NCBI GenBank assembly: GCA_018806915.1
Contig: JAGKQI010000031.1
Coordinates: 1,302,001-1,366,000, forward strand
Length of the DNA: 64,000 nucleotides
DNA from: Phytophthora colocasiae
Lineage: Eukaryota > Oomycota > Peronosporomycetes > Peronosporales > Peronosporaceae
Direction: 5' to 3'
The translations under genes and the position numbers were made by a program. Of this stretch, positions 18,098 through 28,658 are shown one piece after another. How positions within the stretch are numbered: position 1 is the stretch's first letter; every line of letters starts with the position of its first letter. The notes beneath the pieces are model-generated. The model had not been told where the DNA came from. It worked only from the letters and a program-made list of their open reading frames with translations, and searched no databases.

Positions 18098-19936
18098 CTA
18101 TATCCTGGAAATGAATGCGCAGTAGTAAGCTGCCTGAGTTTGTTGTCATGAAACCCCTTCTCCGTCAAATGCGAGACGTAGCATCATCGACCGTGCCCGG
18201 CAGGTGAGGTCCTACGGCGTACTTTTGTCCTTCGGGTAGAAACCCCGTTCTGATCAGTATGAACCGGTACACACTGATGCCAACACTGTGGCCGGAGGCG
18301 TCTGGCAGGCATGCGATGTCTCGCCAGCACCGCTACCACACAGGCGCTCAACACCGAGGTCGATCTCACGACCACCAGCAGCTCGGCGTTCATAGCACCA
18401 CCAGTCGATGCGGTCTCGTAGTCCTCAGGCGTCAGGCAGAATGCAAATCAAGCCGTCCAAGTGCTGCGAGTCCACGATTACCTGAGGCAGGTTGTTTCGA
18501 TACACGTGGTTGTTCTAGGTCTGCAGCGACGGCTTCTTGACGGGGCCAGGTTTTCTTCCACAATATTCAGTGCTTCTAGGCGTCGTTCTGCGAGTGCGAG
18601 TCACCATGGTCATCTTGTCCTCGCTGTAGTTCAGACGGCTGGGGAACACATAGATATTCGGGTACAGCGTCACGGTGTTACCGCGAAGCCACGCGGCGGA
18701 TGGTATGGACTTTTGTCAGTGTTCGTCCACCAGAGTCACGTGCAGCACATTCACAAGAGGGTCCTCGCGCACCGTCAGACAGCTACGAAATCCTGCACGC
18801 AAGTGCCTCTTTATCTTGCGCACGGCATGTCGCCGCGGAGTAACAGGCACCACAACGTGAGTTCGAAGTGCCCGCTTTCTCAAAAGCAAGACGTTTGGTC
18901 ATCGCCAGCGTTAGCACTTCCCCGCCCGATATGCCGAGATCCGCTGGGTGCAACGGTTGTCGTCGATCGTAGAGACACGATCTTTGGACCTCTGATATCC
19001 AAGTACAACGCAACGACAGCGAGTTCTGTGCGAGCCACAACGCCGCGCTAGAATTGGCACGGAGAGAGCAGAGATCTCCAATCGATGGAGATCGAAAATA
19101 TCCGCTGGTACGACGTCTCACGCGTGAATACATGTTATGTCTTCTTGCGCACATCGGAGCGATGATCTGCTGACGGCACATTACAGATTCTCTGTCGTTT
19201 TGGTCGGGGCTATCCTATCGGGGGCGGAAATCCACGTGACTTGGAAGCGAGCGCAAATCGACCAGAAAGCGAACCCACGGATACTCGCCGCGTTTCTGGT
19301 GCTCGGTGACGCGAGTATTGTACGATCTCGCGTCGTGCCGGTCGTACAAGGGACTCGGTCGCTCCACAAACGCCGTGCACGCGTGCGGCCACCTGGCAGG
19401 CAACTGATCGCGAAAAACGGGCGTCAAAGCCCACGGTTCATAACATGACTGACGCTGCCGACCGCTGTTGCTTCAGCTTTTAGCCTATCATACATGTACC
19501 GTACAAGGCTCCGCAACCAGCATCGCAGACGTCTGGCGCACGTGAATGGCTGCACCGGCAGCGCGCGTGGTGGTGATGGCGAACTGGCTAGCGTTCTGAC
19601 TAGTGATATTTTTTTCCGCCCCTGTCGATTGTCAAATGGCCAAGAGACCAGGTGGCGGTGCCGCCCGTGCGCTTTGCGGCGCTGTGGAGCGTTTATCCGG
19701 ATAAAGACGCTCACACCGATGTGCTGGGCACTTCCTCGAGTATCTTTCGCCAGCACCAGCCTTCTACGGCGCTAGACACACATGCGCTAAAGTGTCACGC
19801 GATATCCTTTTGCATCCGCCACTATAGGACTCTTTGTCATCCGCCACTGCGCTAGTCGATGCCTCTTGCTTGTCATTCCTCAATTCGCTTCCTCCTTCGC
19901 ATCGAAACGAATTGCCTTTAGAAACTCACGTCGACA
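18098..19936. other. Intergenic DNA with possible decayed coding sequence on the minus strand
   Basis: No intact gene is supported. On the minus strand, about 18450-18850 gives protein-like stretches in one frame, such as NTVTLYPNIYVFPSRLNYSE and REDPLVNVLHVTLVDEH, separated by stops. These look like an old pseudogene of a family I cannot name. The last 100 bases hold the promoter of the first GH17 gene. Confidence 0.4.
19871..19886 (+). promoter_or_regulatory. Oomycete-type initiator of GH17-A
   Basis: TGTCATTCCTCAATTC matches the oomycete initiator plus flanking element (TCATTYY then CAATT). It ends 50 bases before the ATG. Confidence 0.6.
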
Positions 19937-21157
19937 ATGGTGTGTACGTCTTACATGACTGTCGCTGCTCTGCTTGCAGCTATTGCGTTGGGTGCCGCGG
20001 ACGCCACCTTACCCGGTGTCTGCTACGCGCCGTGGCACCACGACACCGTCACCAGCGACGTGCTCGCCACCGACATGGCTCAGATCGCCCAGTACTTCAC
20101 AGCTTTCCGGTCTTTCCAGGCGCAATACAGCGGTATCAACGTGATCGAGACGGCTGCCAACGCCGGTCTGAAGGTGGCCGTTGGCGTGCAGCTCACGGAC
20201 TCGACTGCTATTGATTCCGAGATTCAGGCCGTGTGCGACGGCTACTCGTCGTACCCGGATGCCATTGAAGCCGTCTACGTCGGTAACGAGGACCTAGTGA
20301 ACGGTGACTACGGTAGCTTCAGCGCCGACACGTTGGCCGGATACATCTCGCAGGTCAAGGAATGCACGAGCAACGCCGTGCCCGTCGGTTCCGTCCAGCG
20401 CATCAATGAGTGGCTGAACGCCGATGGCGCGTCCACGTTGTCTGCTGCCTGTGATGTCATCGGCGTCAACATCTACCCGTTCTTCACGGAGGGTGACGGC
20501 ACGTCGGTGTCCAAGCTTGAGGCTCAATGGGCGCAGATGCTTGCTGCCGGCTACGACGAGAGCACCATGCACCTGACCGAAACGGGTTGGCCGTACGAGG
20601 GAGACGACTACGAAGGCAACTCGCCGTCGTACGACGGCATGCAGCAGTACTTGGACGACTGGGCCACATGGTCCTCGAGCGTGCAGTCCAGCTACTGGTT
20701 CATGATGTACGACACCACCACGAGCTACACAGGCGCCAACTACGAGACACATTTCGGTGTCTTTGGCGATGACATGGTGGCGCACGTGACTATTCCGGGC
20801 GGCAGCAGCAGCACTAGCTCCACGACCGGCACCACCACGACGTCCACGACGTCTTCTACCAGTGAGGACACGACGCAGCAGACCACGCAGAGCTCCGCTT
20901 CCACGACCACGGACGACTCGGCCCAGCAGACCACGCAGAGCTCGGCTTCGACCACCACGGACGACTCGACGCAGCAGCAGACGACCACGTCGTATGTTGA
21001 CGACTCTGCTTCGGAGACGACGGAAACGGCCACGCCAGCTCCGACCACTTCAACGTCGGTGGAAGCTAGTGCCTCGGAGCAAGAGGACACGACGACGGAC
21101 ACTCCCACGGTGACGACTGCCACAACCACGACGACTACTGCTAACTGCGCCATGTAA
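19937..21157 (+). CDS. Secreted GH17 endo-beta-1,3-glucanase (GH17-A)
   Basis: The 406-residue protein hydrolyses beta-1,3-glucan. It is predicted to be secreted: a signal peptide of about 23 residues ends near GAADA. The GH17 barrel begins [12 protein letters not shown]. The acid/base Glu is in YVGNEDL and the nucleophile Glu in [10 protein letters not shown], so both catalytic residues are present. From about residue 295 the tail is almost wholly Ser/Thr, with near-repeats such as [13 protein letters not shown], likely O-glycosylated and a wall-spanning stalk. It ends in NCAM, a terminus shared with GH17-B. No GPI-type hydrophobic tail is visible. In an oomycete it may remodel its own glucan wall or act on plant callose; the sequence does not decide. 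Confidence 0.92.
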   Translation: MVCTSYMTVAALLAAIALGAADATLPGVCYAPWHHDTVTSDVLATDMAQIAQYFTAFRSFQAQYSGINVIETAANAGLKVAVGVQLTDSTAIDSEIQAVCDGYSSYPDAIEAVYVGNEDLVNGDYGSFSADTLAGYISQVKECTSNAVPVGSVQRINEWLNADGASTLSAACDVIGVNIYPFFTEGDGTSVSKLEAQWAQMLAAGYDESTMHLTETGWPYEGDDYEGNSPSYDGMQQYLDDWATWSSSVQSSYWFMMYDTTTSYTGANYETHFGVFGDDMVAHVTIPGGSSSTSSTTGTTTTSTTSSTSEDTTQQTTQSSASTTTDDSAQQTTQSSASTTTDDSTQQQTTTSYVDDSASETTETATPAPTTSTSVEASASEQEDTTTDTPTVTTATTTTTTANCAM

Positions 21158-21390
21158 ACGCGGTCAGCGTACGCCTTGCATGTGAGTTCGTTTACATCCT
21201 AGCGGATCTGAATTTTGAAAGAGGAAGGAGAGACTCTGGCAGGAACATGATACCCCCCCCCCTTCACGTAAAAATCTACTGAGTTCAACTCAGTGAGTTG
21301 ATAGACTTTCTTCATGCGATCGTTCTCTTCTTCTTCCTTTGTCACGCCAGGATCTCCCTTTCCAATGCCTCACCTATGCGAGTCGCAGCG
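21158..21390. other. 3' flank of GH17-A
   Basis: No gene is seen. It holds a near-palindrome ACTGAGTTCAACTCAGT and a short C run. The P-E array begins at its right edge. Confidence 0.5.
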
Positions 21391-21770
21391 TAGCATGCGT
21401 GCTGGCGAAAACGCCTGGTTGTACTCGACATCTGCTGAGTATTTTTCAAACGAGACAGCACTTTCACCGGCTTCTCTGCAGGTGGTTGAAATGCTCCAGC
21501 ACCAGCGTTTTACAGTCTCCAGTATCCAGCTCGGTGCGGTCGCTCCTCCGGGTTAGCTGCGTTGTCGGACGGTAGTCGCCATTGCGTCGTTCCTTACCAT
21601 GTGCCACGCTTGACCTGCTGTTTGCTTGGTATATGAGGGCGCTGGCCATCTCTGCCAAGTTTTCGTGTGCGCCGCATGGACGACCATGTGCGAGGAACCA
21701 CGGTCTCTTGTGCGCATGAGGCGAGTGTCTCTTACCGGAAGTCAGCGTTGCCGTTCGGCTCGGTAGCGGA

Positions 21771-22495
21771 CTAATTACGAGTACTGGAAGCCGGAAATCG
21801 AGTACACATACCGGTAACCGACAATACCGCCAGCGCCGGCCGAAACCCGAGTTCACATCGGTAGAATTCCGAGTACAATGGCAGAATTCCGAGTACAAAA
21901 AATTGGCGGGAAAAAAGTACAAGGGAAACATGACAGAACATGTTCACACATTACGACAAGAACTACCATAGCGAAACATTCATTAATTTAACTCATATCC
22001 ATATACTGGGGTTTAAGCCCGCGTGCTTCGCACACGGAGCGTTAAACCGCCAGCTTAAGCCCGCTCCGGCTTCGCCTTCGCTTGATCTGTCGGCAGCGCT
22101 GGGGTTTAAGCCCGCGTGCTCCGCACACGGAGCATTAAACCGCCAGCCAGCGTTCTCCACCGCGCTTGTCCTCTCTCTGCTGCCCTTTACAACCCAGCTG
22201 CGCGCTGCGCGCGATCCCAGCCACCCCTAGCGGCTCGCTACGCTCGCGAGTGCAGACCCTAAGCCCGCTCCGGCTTCGCCTTCGCTTGATCTGTCGGCAA
22301 TGCTGGGGTTTAAGCCCGCGTGCTCCGCACACGGAGCGTTAAACCGCCAGCCAGCGTTCTCCACCGCGCTTGTCCTGGAGTTGTGCGCTAGAAAAAATGC
22401 AAAAGTACCGGTACGAACTGACCTCAATTCGTTTTGCAAAACCTCTCAAAGTCGGTTGGTGTACTCGAAATCCGGCCACTGGTACTCGGAATTAG
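21771..22495. mobile_element. MITE-like element with imperfect terminal inverted repeats, copy 1
   Basis: The left end reads CTAATTACGAGTACTGG. The right end, reverse-complemented, reads CTAATTCCGAGTACCAG, and similarity continues for about 45 bp through CGAGTACAC. Inside are three copies of a hairpin-forming block with arms GGTTTAA and TTAAACC and inner arms GCTCCG and CGGAGC. No transposase and no clear target duplication are seen, so this is a non-autonomous element of unknown family. Confidence 0.5.
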
Positions 22496-22886
22496 TCTCT
22501 TTCCGCGTAGCATGCGTGCTGGCGAAAACGCCTGGTTGTACTCGACATCTGCTGAGTATTTTTCAAACGAGACAGCACTTTCACCGGCTTCTCTGCAGGT
22601 GGTTGAAATGCTCCAGCACCAGCGTTTTACAGTCTCCAGTATCCAGCTCGGTGCGGTCGCTCCTCCGGGTTAGCTGCGTTGTCGGACGGTAGTCGCCATT
22701 GCGTCGTTCCTTACCATGTGCCACGCTTGACCTGCTGTTTGCTTGGTATATGAGGGCGCTGGCCATCTCTGCCAAGTTTTCGTGGCGCCGCATGGACGAC
22801 CATGTGCGAGGAACCACGGTCTCTTGTGCGCATGAGGCGAGTGTCTCTTACCGGAAGTCAGCGTTGCCGTTCGGCTCGGTAGCGGA

Positions 22887-23610
22887 CTAATTACAAGTAC
22901 TGGAAGCCGGAAATCGGTACACATACCGGTAACCGACAATACCGCCAGCGCCGGCCGAAACCCGAGTTCACATCGGTAGAATTCCGAGTACAATGGCAGA
23001 ATTCCGAGTACAAAAAATTGGCGGGAAAAAAGTACAAGGGAAACATGACAGAACATGTTCACACATTACGACAAGAACTACCATAGCGAAACATTCATTA
23101 ATTTAACTCATATCCATATACTGGGGTTTAAGCCCGCGTGCTTCGCACACGGAGCGTTAAACCGCCAGCTTAAGCCCGCTCCGGCTTCGCCTTCGCTTGA
23201 TCTGTCGGCAGCGCTGGGGTTTAAGCCCGCGTGCTCCGCACACGGAGCATTAAACCGCCAGCCAGCGTTCTCCACCGCGCTTGTCCTCTCTCTGCTGCCC
23301 TTTACAACCCAGCTGCGCGCTGCGCGCGATCCCAGCCACCCCTAGCGGCTCGCTACGCTCGCGAGTGCAGACCCTAAGCCCGCTCCGGCTTCGCCTTCGC
23401 TTGATCTGTCGGCAATGCTGGGGTTTAAGCCCGCGTGCTCCGCACACGGAGCGTTAAACCGCCAGCCAGCGTTCTCCACCGCGCTTGTCCTGGAGTTGTG
23501 CGCTAGAAAAAATGCAAAAGTACCGGTACGAACTGACCTCAATTCGTTTTGCAAAACCTCTCAAAGTCGGTTGGTGTACTCGAAATCCGGCCACTGGTAC
23601 TCGGAATTAG
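22887..23610. mobile_element. MITE-like element, copy 2
   Basis: This is the second copy of the element at 21771-22495, carried by the tandem duplication. It has the same terminal repeats and internal hairpin blocks. Confidence 0.5.
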
Positions 23611-24054
23611 TCTCTTTCCGCGTAGCATGCGTGCTGGCGAAAACGCCTGGTTGTACTCGACATCTGCTGAGTATTTTTCAAACGAGACAGCACTTTCACC
23701 GGCTTCTCTGCAGGTGGTTGAAATGCTCCAGCACCAGCGTTTTACAGTCTCCAGTATCCAGCTCGGTGCGGTCGCTCCTCCGGGTTAGCTGCGTTGTCGG
23801 ACGGTAGTCGCCATTGCGTCGTTCCTTACCATGTGCCACGCTTGACCTGCTGTTTGCTTGGTATATGAGGGCGCTGGCCATCTCTGCCAAGTTTTCGTGT
23901 GCGCCGCATGGACGACCATGTGCGAGGAACCACGGTCTCTTGTGCGCATGAGGCGAGTGTCTCTTACCGGAAGTCAGCGTTGCCGTTCGAACAGCGCATT
24001 GACGACGCGGCTTCTCCCTCGTCTCCTCAGATCCGCACGCTGCGCTCCAACGCA

Positions 24055-24070
24055 GCTCATTTCCCGATTC
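24055..24070 (+). promoter_or_regulatory. Oomycete-type initiator of GH17-B
   Basis: GCTCATTTCCCGATTC matches the oomycete initiator (GCTCATTYY). It ends 38 bases before the preferred ATG at 24109, which supports that start over the upstream in-frame ATG at 23908 and the open frame from 23899. Confidence 0.65.
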
Positions 24071-24108
24071 TCCTCGTCCAGCACAAGGAACTACCCAGCA
24101 CTACAGAG

Positions 24109-25455
24109 ATGGTGTGTGCTACTTACAAGACCATTTTCGCCATGATGGCTGCTCTCGCCATGAGCTCCACCGACGCCGTCGGTGTCTGCTACGCCCCGTG
24201 GCACCACACCACCGTGACGGCGGATGTCCTCAAGTCGGACATCCAGGAGATCGGCAAGCACTTCTCGAGCTTCCGTACCTTCGAGACGCGCATGAGCGGC
24301 TTGAACGTCATCGACGTGGCCGCTGAGGTCGGTGTCAAGGTTGCTGTCGGCGTGCAGATGAACGACCTGGCTTCGGTCGACGCCGAGATCCAGGCTGTGT
24401 GCGACGGCTACAAGAAGAACCCCGGCTCGGTCGTGGCCATCTGGGTCGGTAACGAGAACCTGCAGAACAACGGCTTCGGCACGGTCAGCGCCGATCAGCT
24501 CATTGGATACATCCAAAGGGTCAAGGACTGCACGGGCGGGGGCGTCCCCGTCGGCACGGTGCAGCGCATCAACGAGTTGAACAGTGCCCCCGGTGTTGAC
24601 AAGGTCGTTGCTGCTTGCGACAAAATCGGTGTCAACATCTACCCGTTCTTCACGCAGGGTGAGTTGAAGCCTATCGAGAAGCTCCAGGCCCAGTGGGAGC
24701 AGGTGACGTCCAAGTACGACGCCAGCAAGATCCAACTGACGGAGACCGGTTGGGCTACCGCTGGTGAGACCTACCAGGGCAACTCGCCGTCGCTCGAGAC
24801 CCTGCAGCAGTACCTGAACGACTTCACCACGTGGTCGGCAGGCAAGGGCGAGTCGTACTGGTTCATGATGTACGACACGACCACGTCGTACTCGGGAGCT
24901 GAGTACGAGAAGCACTTTGGCTGCTTCAACGCGGACGGCACCCCGAAGGTGTCCATCCCCGGCGACTTTGCTAAGGGCGGCACCCCGACCCAGCAGAGCA
25001 GCACGACTGGCAGCACTACGGGCAGCCAGGGCAACACCACGGAGGCTCCTGCTACCCCTGCTACGGAGGCCCCGGCCGCCACCCCCGCCGCTGATGGCGG
25101 TTCTCAGACCCAGCAGCAGGGTGAGGTGACCCCTGCTCCTACGGAGCAGCAGTACGCCGTGGACATCCCGGAGTACCGCACGGAGGCCCCTACCACCCCT
25201 ACCGGTGAGATCCCCCAGCAGGGCGAGGTGACCCCTGCTCCGACGGAGCAGCAGTACGCCGTGGACGTCCCGGAGTACCGCACTGAGGCCCCTACTACCC
25301 CTACCGGTGAGATCCCCGCCCAGGACACCCCTGCTCAGGAGACCCCCGTTGAGGGCACCCCGTCCGTGGACGTCCCGACCCAGGACACTCCTTCGGTGAC
25401 GCCTGCTGCTTCTACGCCGTCCGTGGTGCAGTCTGGCAAGGACTGCGCTATGTAA
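24109..25455 (+). CDS. Secreted GH17 endo-beta-1,3-glucanase (GH17-B)
   Basis: The predicted protein has 448 residues. A signal peptide (about 1-24, through SSTDA) precedes the GH17 domain that begins [13 protein letters not shown]. The acid/base Glu lies in WVGNENL and the nucleophile in LTETGWATAG. The tail from about residue 285 is rich in Thr, Pro and Ala and includes a 34-residue unit (starting QQGEVTPAPTEQQYAV) repeated twice. It ends KDCAM, like GH17-A. The frame is open upstream to 23899, but the initiator motif and the paralogue's MVC start favour 24109. It is a tandem paralogue of GH17-A, separated from it by the P-E array. Confidence 0.92.
   Translation: MVCATYKTIFAMMAALAMSSTDAVGVCYAPWHHTTVTADVLKSDIQEIGKHFSSFRTFETRMSGLNVIDVAAEVGVKVAVGVQMNDLASVDAEIQAVCDGYKKNPGSVVAIWVGNENLQNNGFGTVSADQLIGYIQRVKDCTGGGVPVGTVQRINELNSAPGVDKVVAACDKIGVNIYPFFTQGELKPIEKLQAQWEQVTSKYDASKIQLTETGWATAGETYQGNSPSLETLQQYLNDFTTWSAGKGESYWFMMYDTTTSYSGAEYEKHFGCFNADGTPKVSIPGDFAKGGTPTQQSSTTGSTTGSQGNTTEAPATPATEAPAATPAADGGSQTQQQGEVTPAPTEQQYAVDIPEYRTEAPTTPTGEIPQQGEVTPAPTEQQYAVDVPEYRTEAPTTPTGEIPAQDTPAQETPVEGTPSVDVPTQDTPSVTPAASTPSVVQSGKDCAM
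25114..25317 (+). repeat. 102-bp in-frame tandem repeat in GH17-B
   Basis: Two copies (25114-25215 and 25216-25317) encode a 34-residue Pro/Thr-rich unit. They differ by a few mostly silent changes plus Ile to Val. The unit lengthens the stalk after the catalytic domain. Confidence 0.9.
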
Positions 25456-25643
25456 GTTGTTAGTCGTTGATGTAGACGATTCAGCTACAATGTTCGAAAT
25501 TGATACATGTAGTGCGATGTAGAAGCATGTAGCAGAGGTGCATAACGAAGAATAACAGACAGCGTTTATACATATACTACTTCAACCATTTCTCGTGTTG
25601 TTTATCCTCAACGCGGGTAAAATCTACTTAGTGTGCGAATCAC
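25456..25643. other. 3' flank of GH17-B
   Basis: I see no gene. The stretch is AT-rich and probably carries the 3' UTR. It ends at the left target duplication of the hAT remnant. Confidence 0.5.
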
Positions 25644-25651
25644 CCTATGCT

Positions 25652-26828
25652 AGTGTTCGCACTAACGCTAACTGTAGAGTTGGCGACCCTGTATATACAG
25701 TTAGTTAGTGTGTAGTAAAATTTACTAACATGTTGGTGGAGTTAGACGCTCACCCTTCGCTTACTGATCCTGAGCCTACAGTTCTGTTGAATGTTGAATG
25801 TTGAAGCTTTCTGTCGCGACTAGATTCGGGTTTTGCACTACCGGTATCAAAGACCGAGCCCTTTCCAGCTGCTTCAGATATCGTTGGCGGTCAGATGACA
25901 ATGATCGGTTGGCTATCGAAGCGCCAACCGCCCTCGTTCGTCTCTCAGGTTACTTTTTAATCAACGAGGTCACCTTCGTAAAGACCGCGACCAGGTGCTT
26001 TGAGATGCCCTCTCCATCGACACCCTCCAAGAAGGCCCGGTCTTACTTAGACGCATTCAACGTCGCTACGCCGCCTGCCAAGCCGACAAAATTCGACATA
26101 GCGATATACCTTACTCGTATTGGGTCTACGAACAAATTCGAGAGATGGTGGAGTATCGTTGGAACTTTATTCATACATCGTAAATGGGTTTATCATGCCT
26201 GTTGTGCCCGAAGCACCTCACAAGCAAGTGGCTTCCAGGTGACCAGGTGGCGACTAAAGTCCAATTTCGCCAGTACATCAATGAATTCTACCGTGACAGT
26301 GAAAGCACTGCTTCTCAGTGCAAGATAGAGCTTGCTCAGTTTATCAAAATGAGGATTACGTGTTCTACAGCCCAAATGGAGCTCTACAAGGATATGGACG
26401 CACTGGAATACTGGCTAGATCATGGTGTGACTGAATTCCCGCTCTTGGCTCCAATTGCAACGAGACTCTTTACGGTTCCTACCTCTTCTGCTGCTGCAGA
26501 ACGTGTTTGGAGTGCCTTTGCTTTCGTGTGGTCTAAACGCCGCAATCGCTTGACAGCAGACAAAGTTGAGAAGTTAGTGTTTCTCTATACAAACTTCGCT
26601 CTGCTCGATACGGAGGACTCTACGGACTACGTGAGACGCGTGATTGAAGACTTGGAAGACGAAGCTACTGAAGACAGCGACGCATTGGCTGCGCAGGACA
26701 ATACAGTACTACTATAGTACTGTAGTTATATAGGAAGTCCACAACAAACAGGGTAACACGTTTGCTAACAGCACTAACAGTAAGTTAGTGTGTAGTAATT
26801 CTAGCAAACATGTTGGCGGAGTACACTA
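25652..26828 (+). mobile_element. Deleted hAT DNA transposon
   Basis: The 1177-bp element is flanked by a perfect 8-bp duplication CCCTATGC (25644-25651 and 26829-26836), the hAT signature. Its ends are TAGTGTTCGC and, reverse-complemented, TAGTGTACTCC. A subterminal motif TTAGTGTGTAGTAA occurs near both ends. Only the last part of a transposase remains, so it cannot move without help. Confidence 0.88.
26184..26717 (+). pseudogene. hAT transposase C-terminal fragment
   Basis: The fragment has 177 residues. It ends in the hAT dimerisation (Dimer_Tnp_hAT) region, with FPLLAPIATRLFTVPTSSAA followed by AERVWSAFAFVWSKRRNRL. The N-terminal zinc finger and most of the RNase H-like catalytic core are missing. 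Short transposase-like stretches upstream (from about 26080) lie in another frame. Confidence 0.8.
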
Positions 26829-26836
26829 CCCTATGC

Positions 26837-26893
26837 TGTCGTCTTATCCACTTCCTACCACACTGATCTTACCAAAGTGCTATTGAATCTATG
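26837..26893. other. Short spacer between two DNA transposons
   Basis: About 57 bases of host DNA separate the hAT duplication from the TA target of the next element. Nothing is recognised in it. Confidence 0.5.
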
Positions 26894-26895
26894 TA

Positions 26896-27479
26896 CTACA
26901 GCGGGTGGAAAAAGTTTACGCCCACCCGTGATTTTGTAATTGAAGTAAGTTACCATACTGAAATCAAGTCAAAAGTAGTGTCCGGTCTCAGTATTTAGTA
27001 TGCCCCCCAAGGCAAGCACGCACAGCCTCAAGTCGCTTCGGCATCGATAGAACACAGTCTTCTACCACCTTGTAATCGGGTGCGGAGGTCTTGCGAATAC
27101 TGATGCCTAGAAGTTCGTGTCATCGCTGGTAACTGCAGAAGTGAGCGTAGCGAAGCAGGGAGGACTGCTGCGGGCGCTGGTGACCAAGGATTTTTGCGGT
27201 CTAAGACTTTTACTTCACTTTTGTATGCACGTTGCACAGAAGGTGCGCAACTGAAGCGGACTACTAAATTCGTTGACGGTAATTGGCGGAATTCTAAGCA
27301 AACGCACCAATCAGGATAGAGCGAACTCAGAAGAGAAAATGTTTGTGTATCGAGCAGTGCCAGTTTCGTTTAAATTGAGCTAGTATTGAAGTCACAGTGA
27401 GCCGATTCATATCACCTTCTATATCTCGGTACATTTACTTAATGAATGGGTGGGCGTAAACTTTTTCCACCCGCTGTAG
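26896..27479 (-). mobile_element. Tc1/mariner deletion derivative (MITE)
   Basis: The 584-bp element has perfect 32-bp terminal inverted repeats beginning CTACAGCGGGTGG, flanked by TA (26894-26895 and 27480-27481). On the minus strand it keeps the C-terminus of a Tc1-like transposase, so it arose by internal deletion of a full element. Confidence 0.88.
26988..27092 (-). pseudogene. Tc1-like transposase C-terminal remnant
   Basis: About 34 codons read VVEDCVLSMPKRLEAVRA and then GGHTKY before a stop at 26988. This MPKR..AV....GGHTKY ending is typical of Tc1-like transposases. No catalytic residue remains. Confidence 0.65.
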
Positions 27480-27481
27480 TA

Positions 27482-28036
27482 CTAGTAGTAGGTAGAAGGA
27501 GTTTGCCAATGCTTTTCATTGCTGTATAGCCTCGTCTTCTCTAAAAGCTGAGCTCTACGCAATATTTGCAATGCATCTGCTGCATTGGATCCCAGCAATC
27601 AAGTCGATATTATGCCGTTCGACGTTTTGATGCGCTTCGAACGCCTTGTCTTCATCGAAAATCGCGTAGCTTCTTGCAGTTTCATGAGGTCGGAGCGCCA
27701 CAAAGGCCACTCGCTAAGGGTGCGTCTGAGTTCGGCTGCAGGCTCCATATCAGGATGACGACCATCAGGCGCAAGTAGTGAAAGCCTCACTCAAACGGTG
27801 AATAATATCGGATAGGGACTGTTCTTCAGGAGCAGCTTGGTTCATAACCACTTGCGCGGAAACCGCGTGGCCGTCGACCGTCCTGAGTAACGTGAGTCAA
27901 TCCTCATTCACCACAACCTGTGAGGCGCGTCCGAATTTATTCCGAATCCATACTGTTCGTTCGGCTAGCACTTTTGCTTGATGGTCAACTATCAAGCTGC
28001 TCACTTCTCATTTCCTCTTTCACCGCTCAAGTTCCA
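27482..28036. other. Intergenic DNA before GH17-C
   Basis: On the minus strand, 27600-27847 reads as a short frame beginning MNQAAPEEQSLSDIIHRL and continuing in another frame through AELRRTLSEWPLWRSDLMKL. It may be a decayed gene or Gag start, but I cannot identify it. The right end holds the GH17-C promoter. Confidence 0.35.
28005..28020 (+). promoter_or_regulatory. Oomycete-type initiator of GH17-C
   Basis: TTCTCATTTCCTCTTT fits the oomycete initiator and lies 16 bases before the ATG at 28037. Confidence 0.55.
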
Positions 28037-28364
28037 ATGGTCTTTTCGTCGAGTGTTCGTGTTGCAGTGGTAATGGCAACGTTCGCAGTTGGAGCTGACG
28101 CCGCGCTATCGACCGGAGTGTGCTACGCGCCGTGGCACCATTCATCAGTAGATGATTCGGTCGTCGGCGCCGATCTGACTCAAGTCGGCCAGTATTTTTC
28201 AAGTATCCGCACGTTCCAGGCTCAATTCAGCCAGGTGAACGTCATTAAGGCTGCTGCTGCGGCTGGGATCAAGGTCGCCGTCGGCGTTCAGTTGACGGAC
28301 GCGTCGGCCATCGATTCCGAGATCGAAGCTGTGTGTGAAGGCTACGCGGCCAATCCGGACGCGG

Positions 28365-28614
28365 TGTAGTGGCTGGTTGAATCTAAGCCTTGCCCACTGC
28401 ACTGGGCGGCACAGATGGTGAGGCCGAGTTGCCGCACAGACTGTGAAGCCGAGCTGGCATAGACGTCAGAGGACGAGTAGATCGAAGCTGTAGCAAGCAT
28501 AACATTGAGTTTAGTCAGATTACAATCTACCTTAGAGCGAGCAAGCAATAGACCAAGGTTAACAGGAAGCGCCAGCTTCCCTCGCGTGTGTTCGTGTTAT
28601 CGAGACCCACTACA
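28365..28614 (+). repeat. Gypsy-2 5' LTR
   Basis: 250 bp, identical by eye to 33559-33808. Confidence 0.95.
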
Positions 28615-28658
28615 AAGATATCTTTAGTTGCGAAGGTCGTAACTGAGCACAAGACAAC

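Larger units (their letters stand above)
21391..23989 (+). repeat. Tandem array P-E-P-E-P upstream of GH17-B
   Basis: A roughly 1116-bp unit is repeated: 21391-22507, 22508-23622, then a partial third copy, 23623-23989. Each unit has a P module of about 367 bp (21391-21757, 22508-22873, 23623-23989) and an E module of about 750 bp (21758-22507, 22874-23622). Copies are nearly identical, with a few indels. The last P ends where the GH17-B promoter begins, 119 bp before its ATG. Open frames inside it are repeated by-products and show no recognisable protein. Confidence 0.9.

Noticed and set aside
19937..21157. Long minus-strand frames opposite the GH17 genes and many elements
   Set aside because: They mirror GC-rich coding sequence on the other strand, are rich in Val, Arg or Ser, and show no recognisable domain.
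22000..22400. CRISPR array
   Set aside because: The repeats are irregularly spaced hairpin blocks in a eukaryotic context, with no uniform spacers and no cas genes.
21940..23807. Repeated short frames such as those at 21940-22230 and 23055-23345
   Set aside because: They are copies of each other only because the DNA is tandemly duplicated. They lie across hairpin repeats and resemble no protein.
21391..23989. P modules as LTRs of a tandem retrotransposon
   Set aside because: P-E-P-E-P looks like LTR-internal-LTR, but P lacks TG...CA ends, a primer site and a polypurine tract, and E has no Pol sequence.
27599..27847. A fourth iMet-type primer site and Gag start near GH17-C
   Set aside because: GGTTATGAACCAAG on the minus strand differs from the site in other elements, and no LTR or Pol sequence is found beside it.
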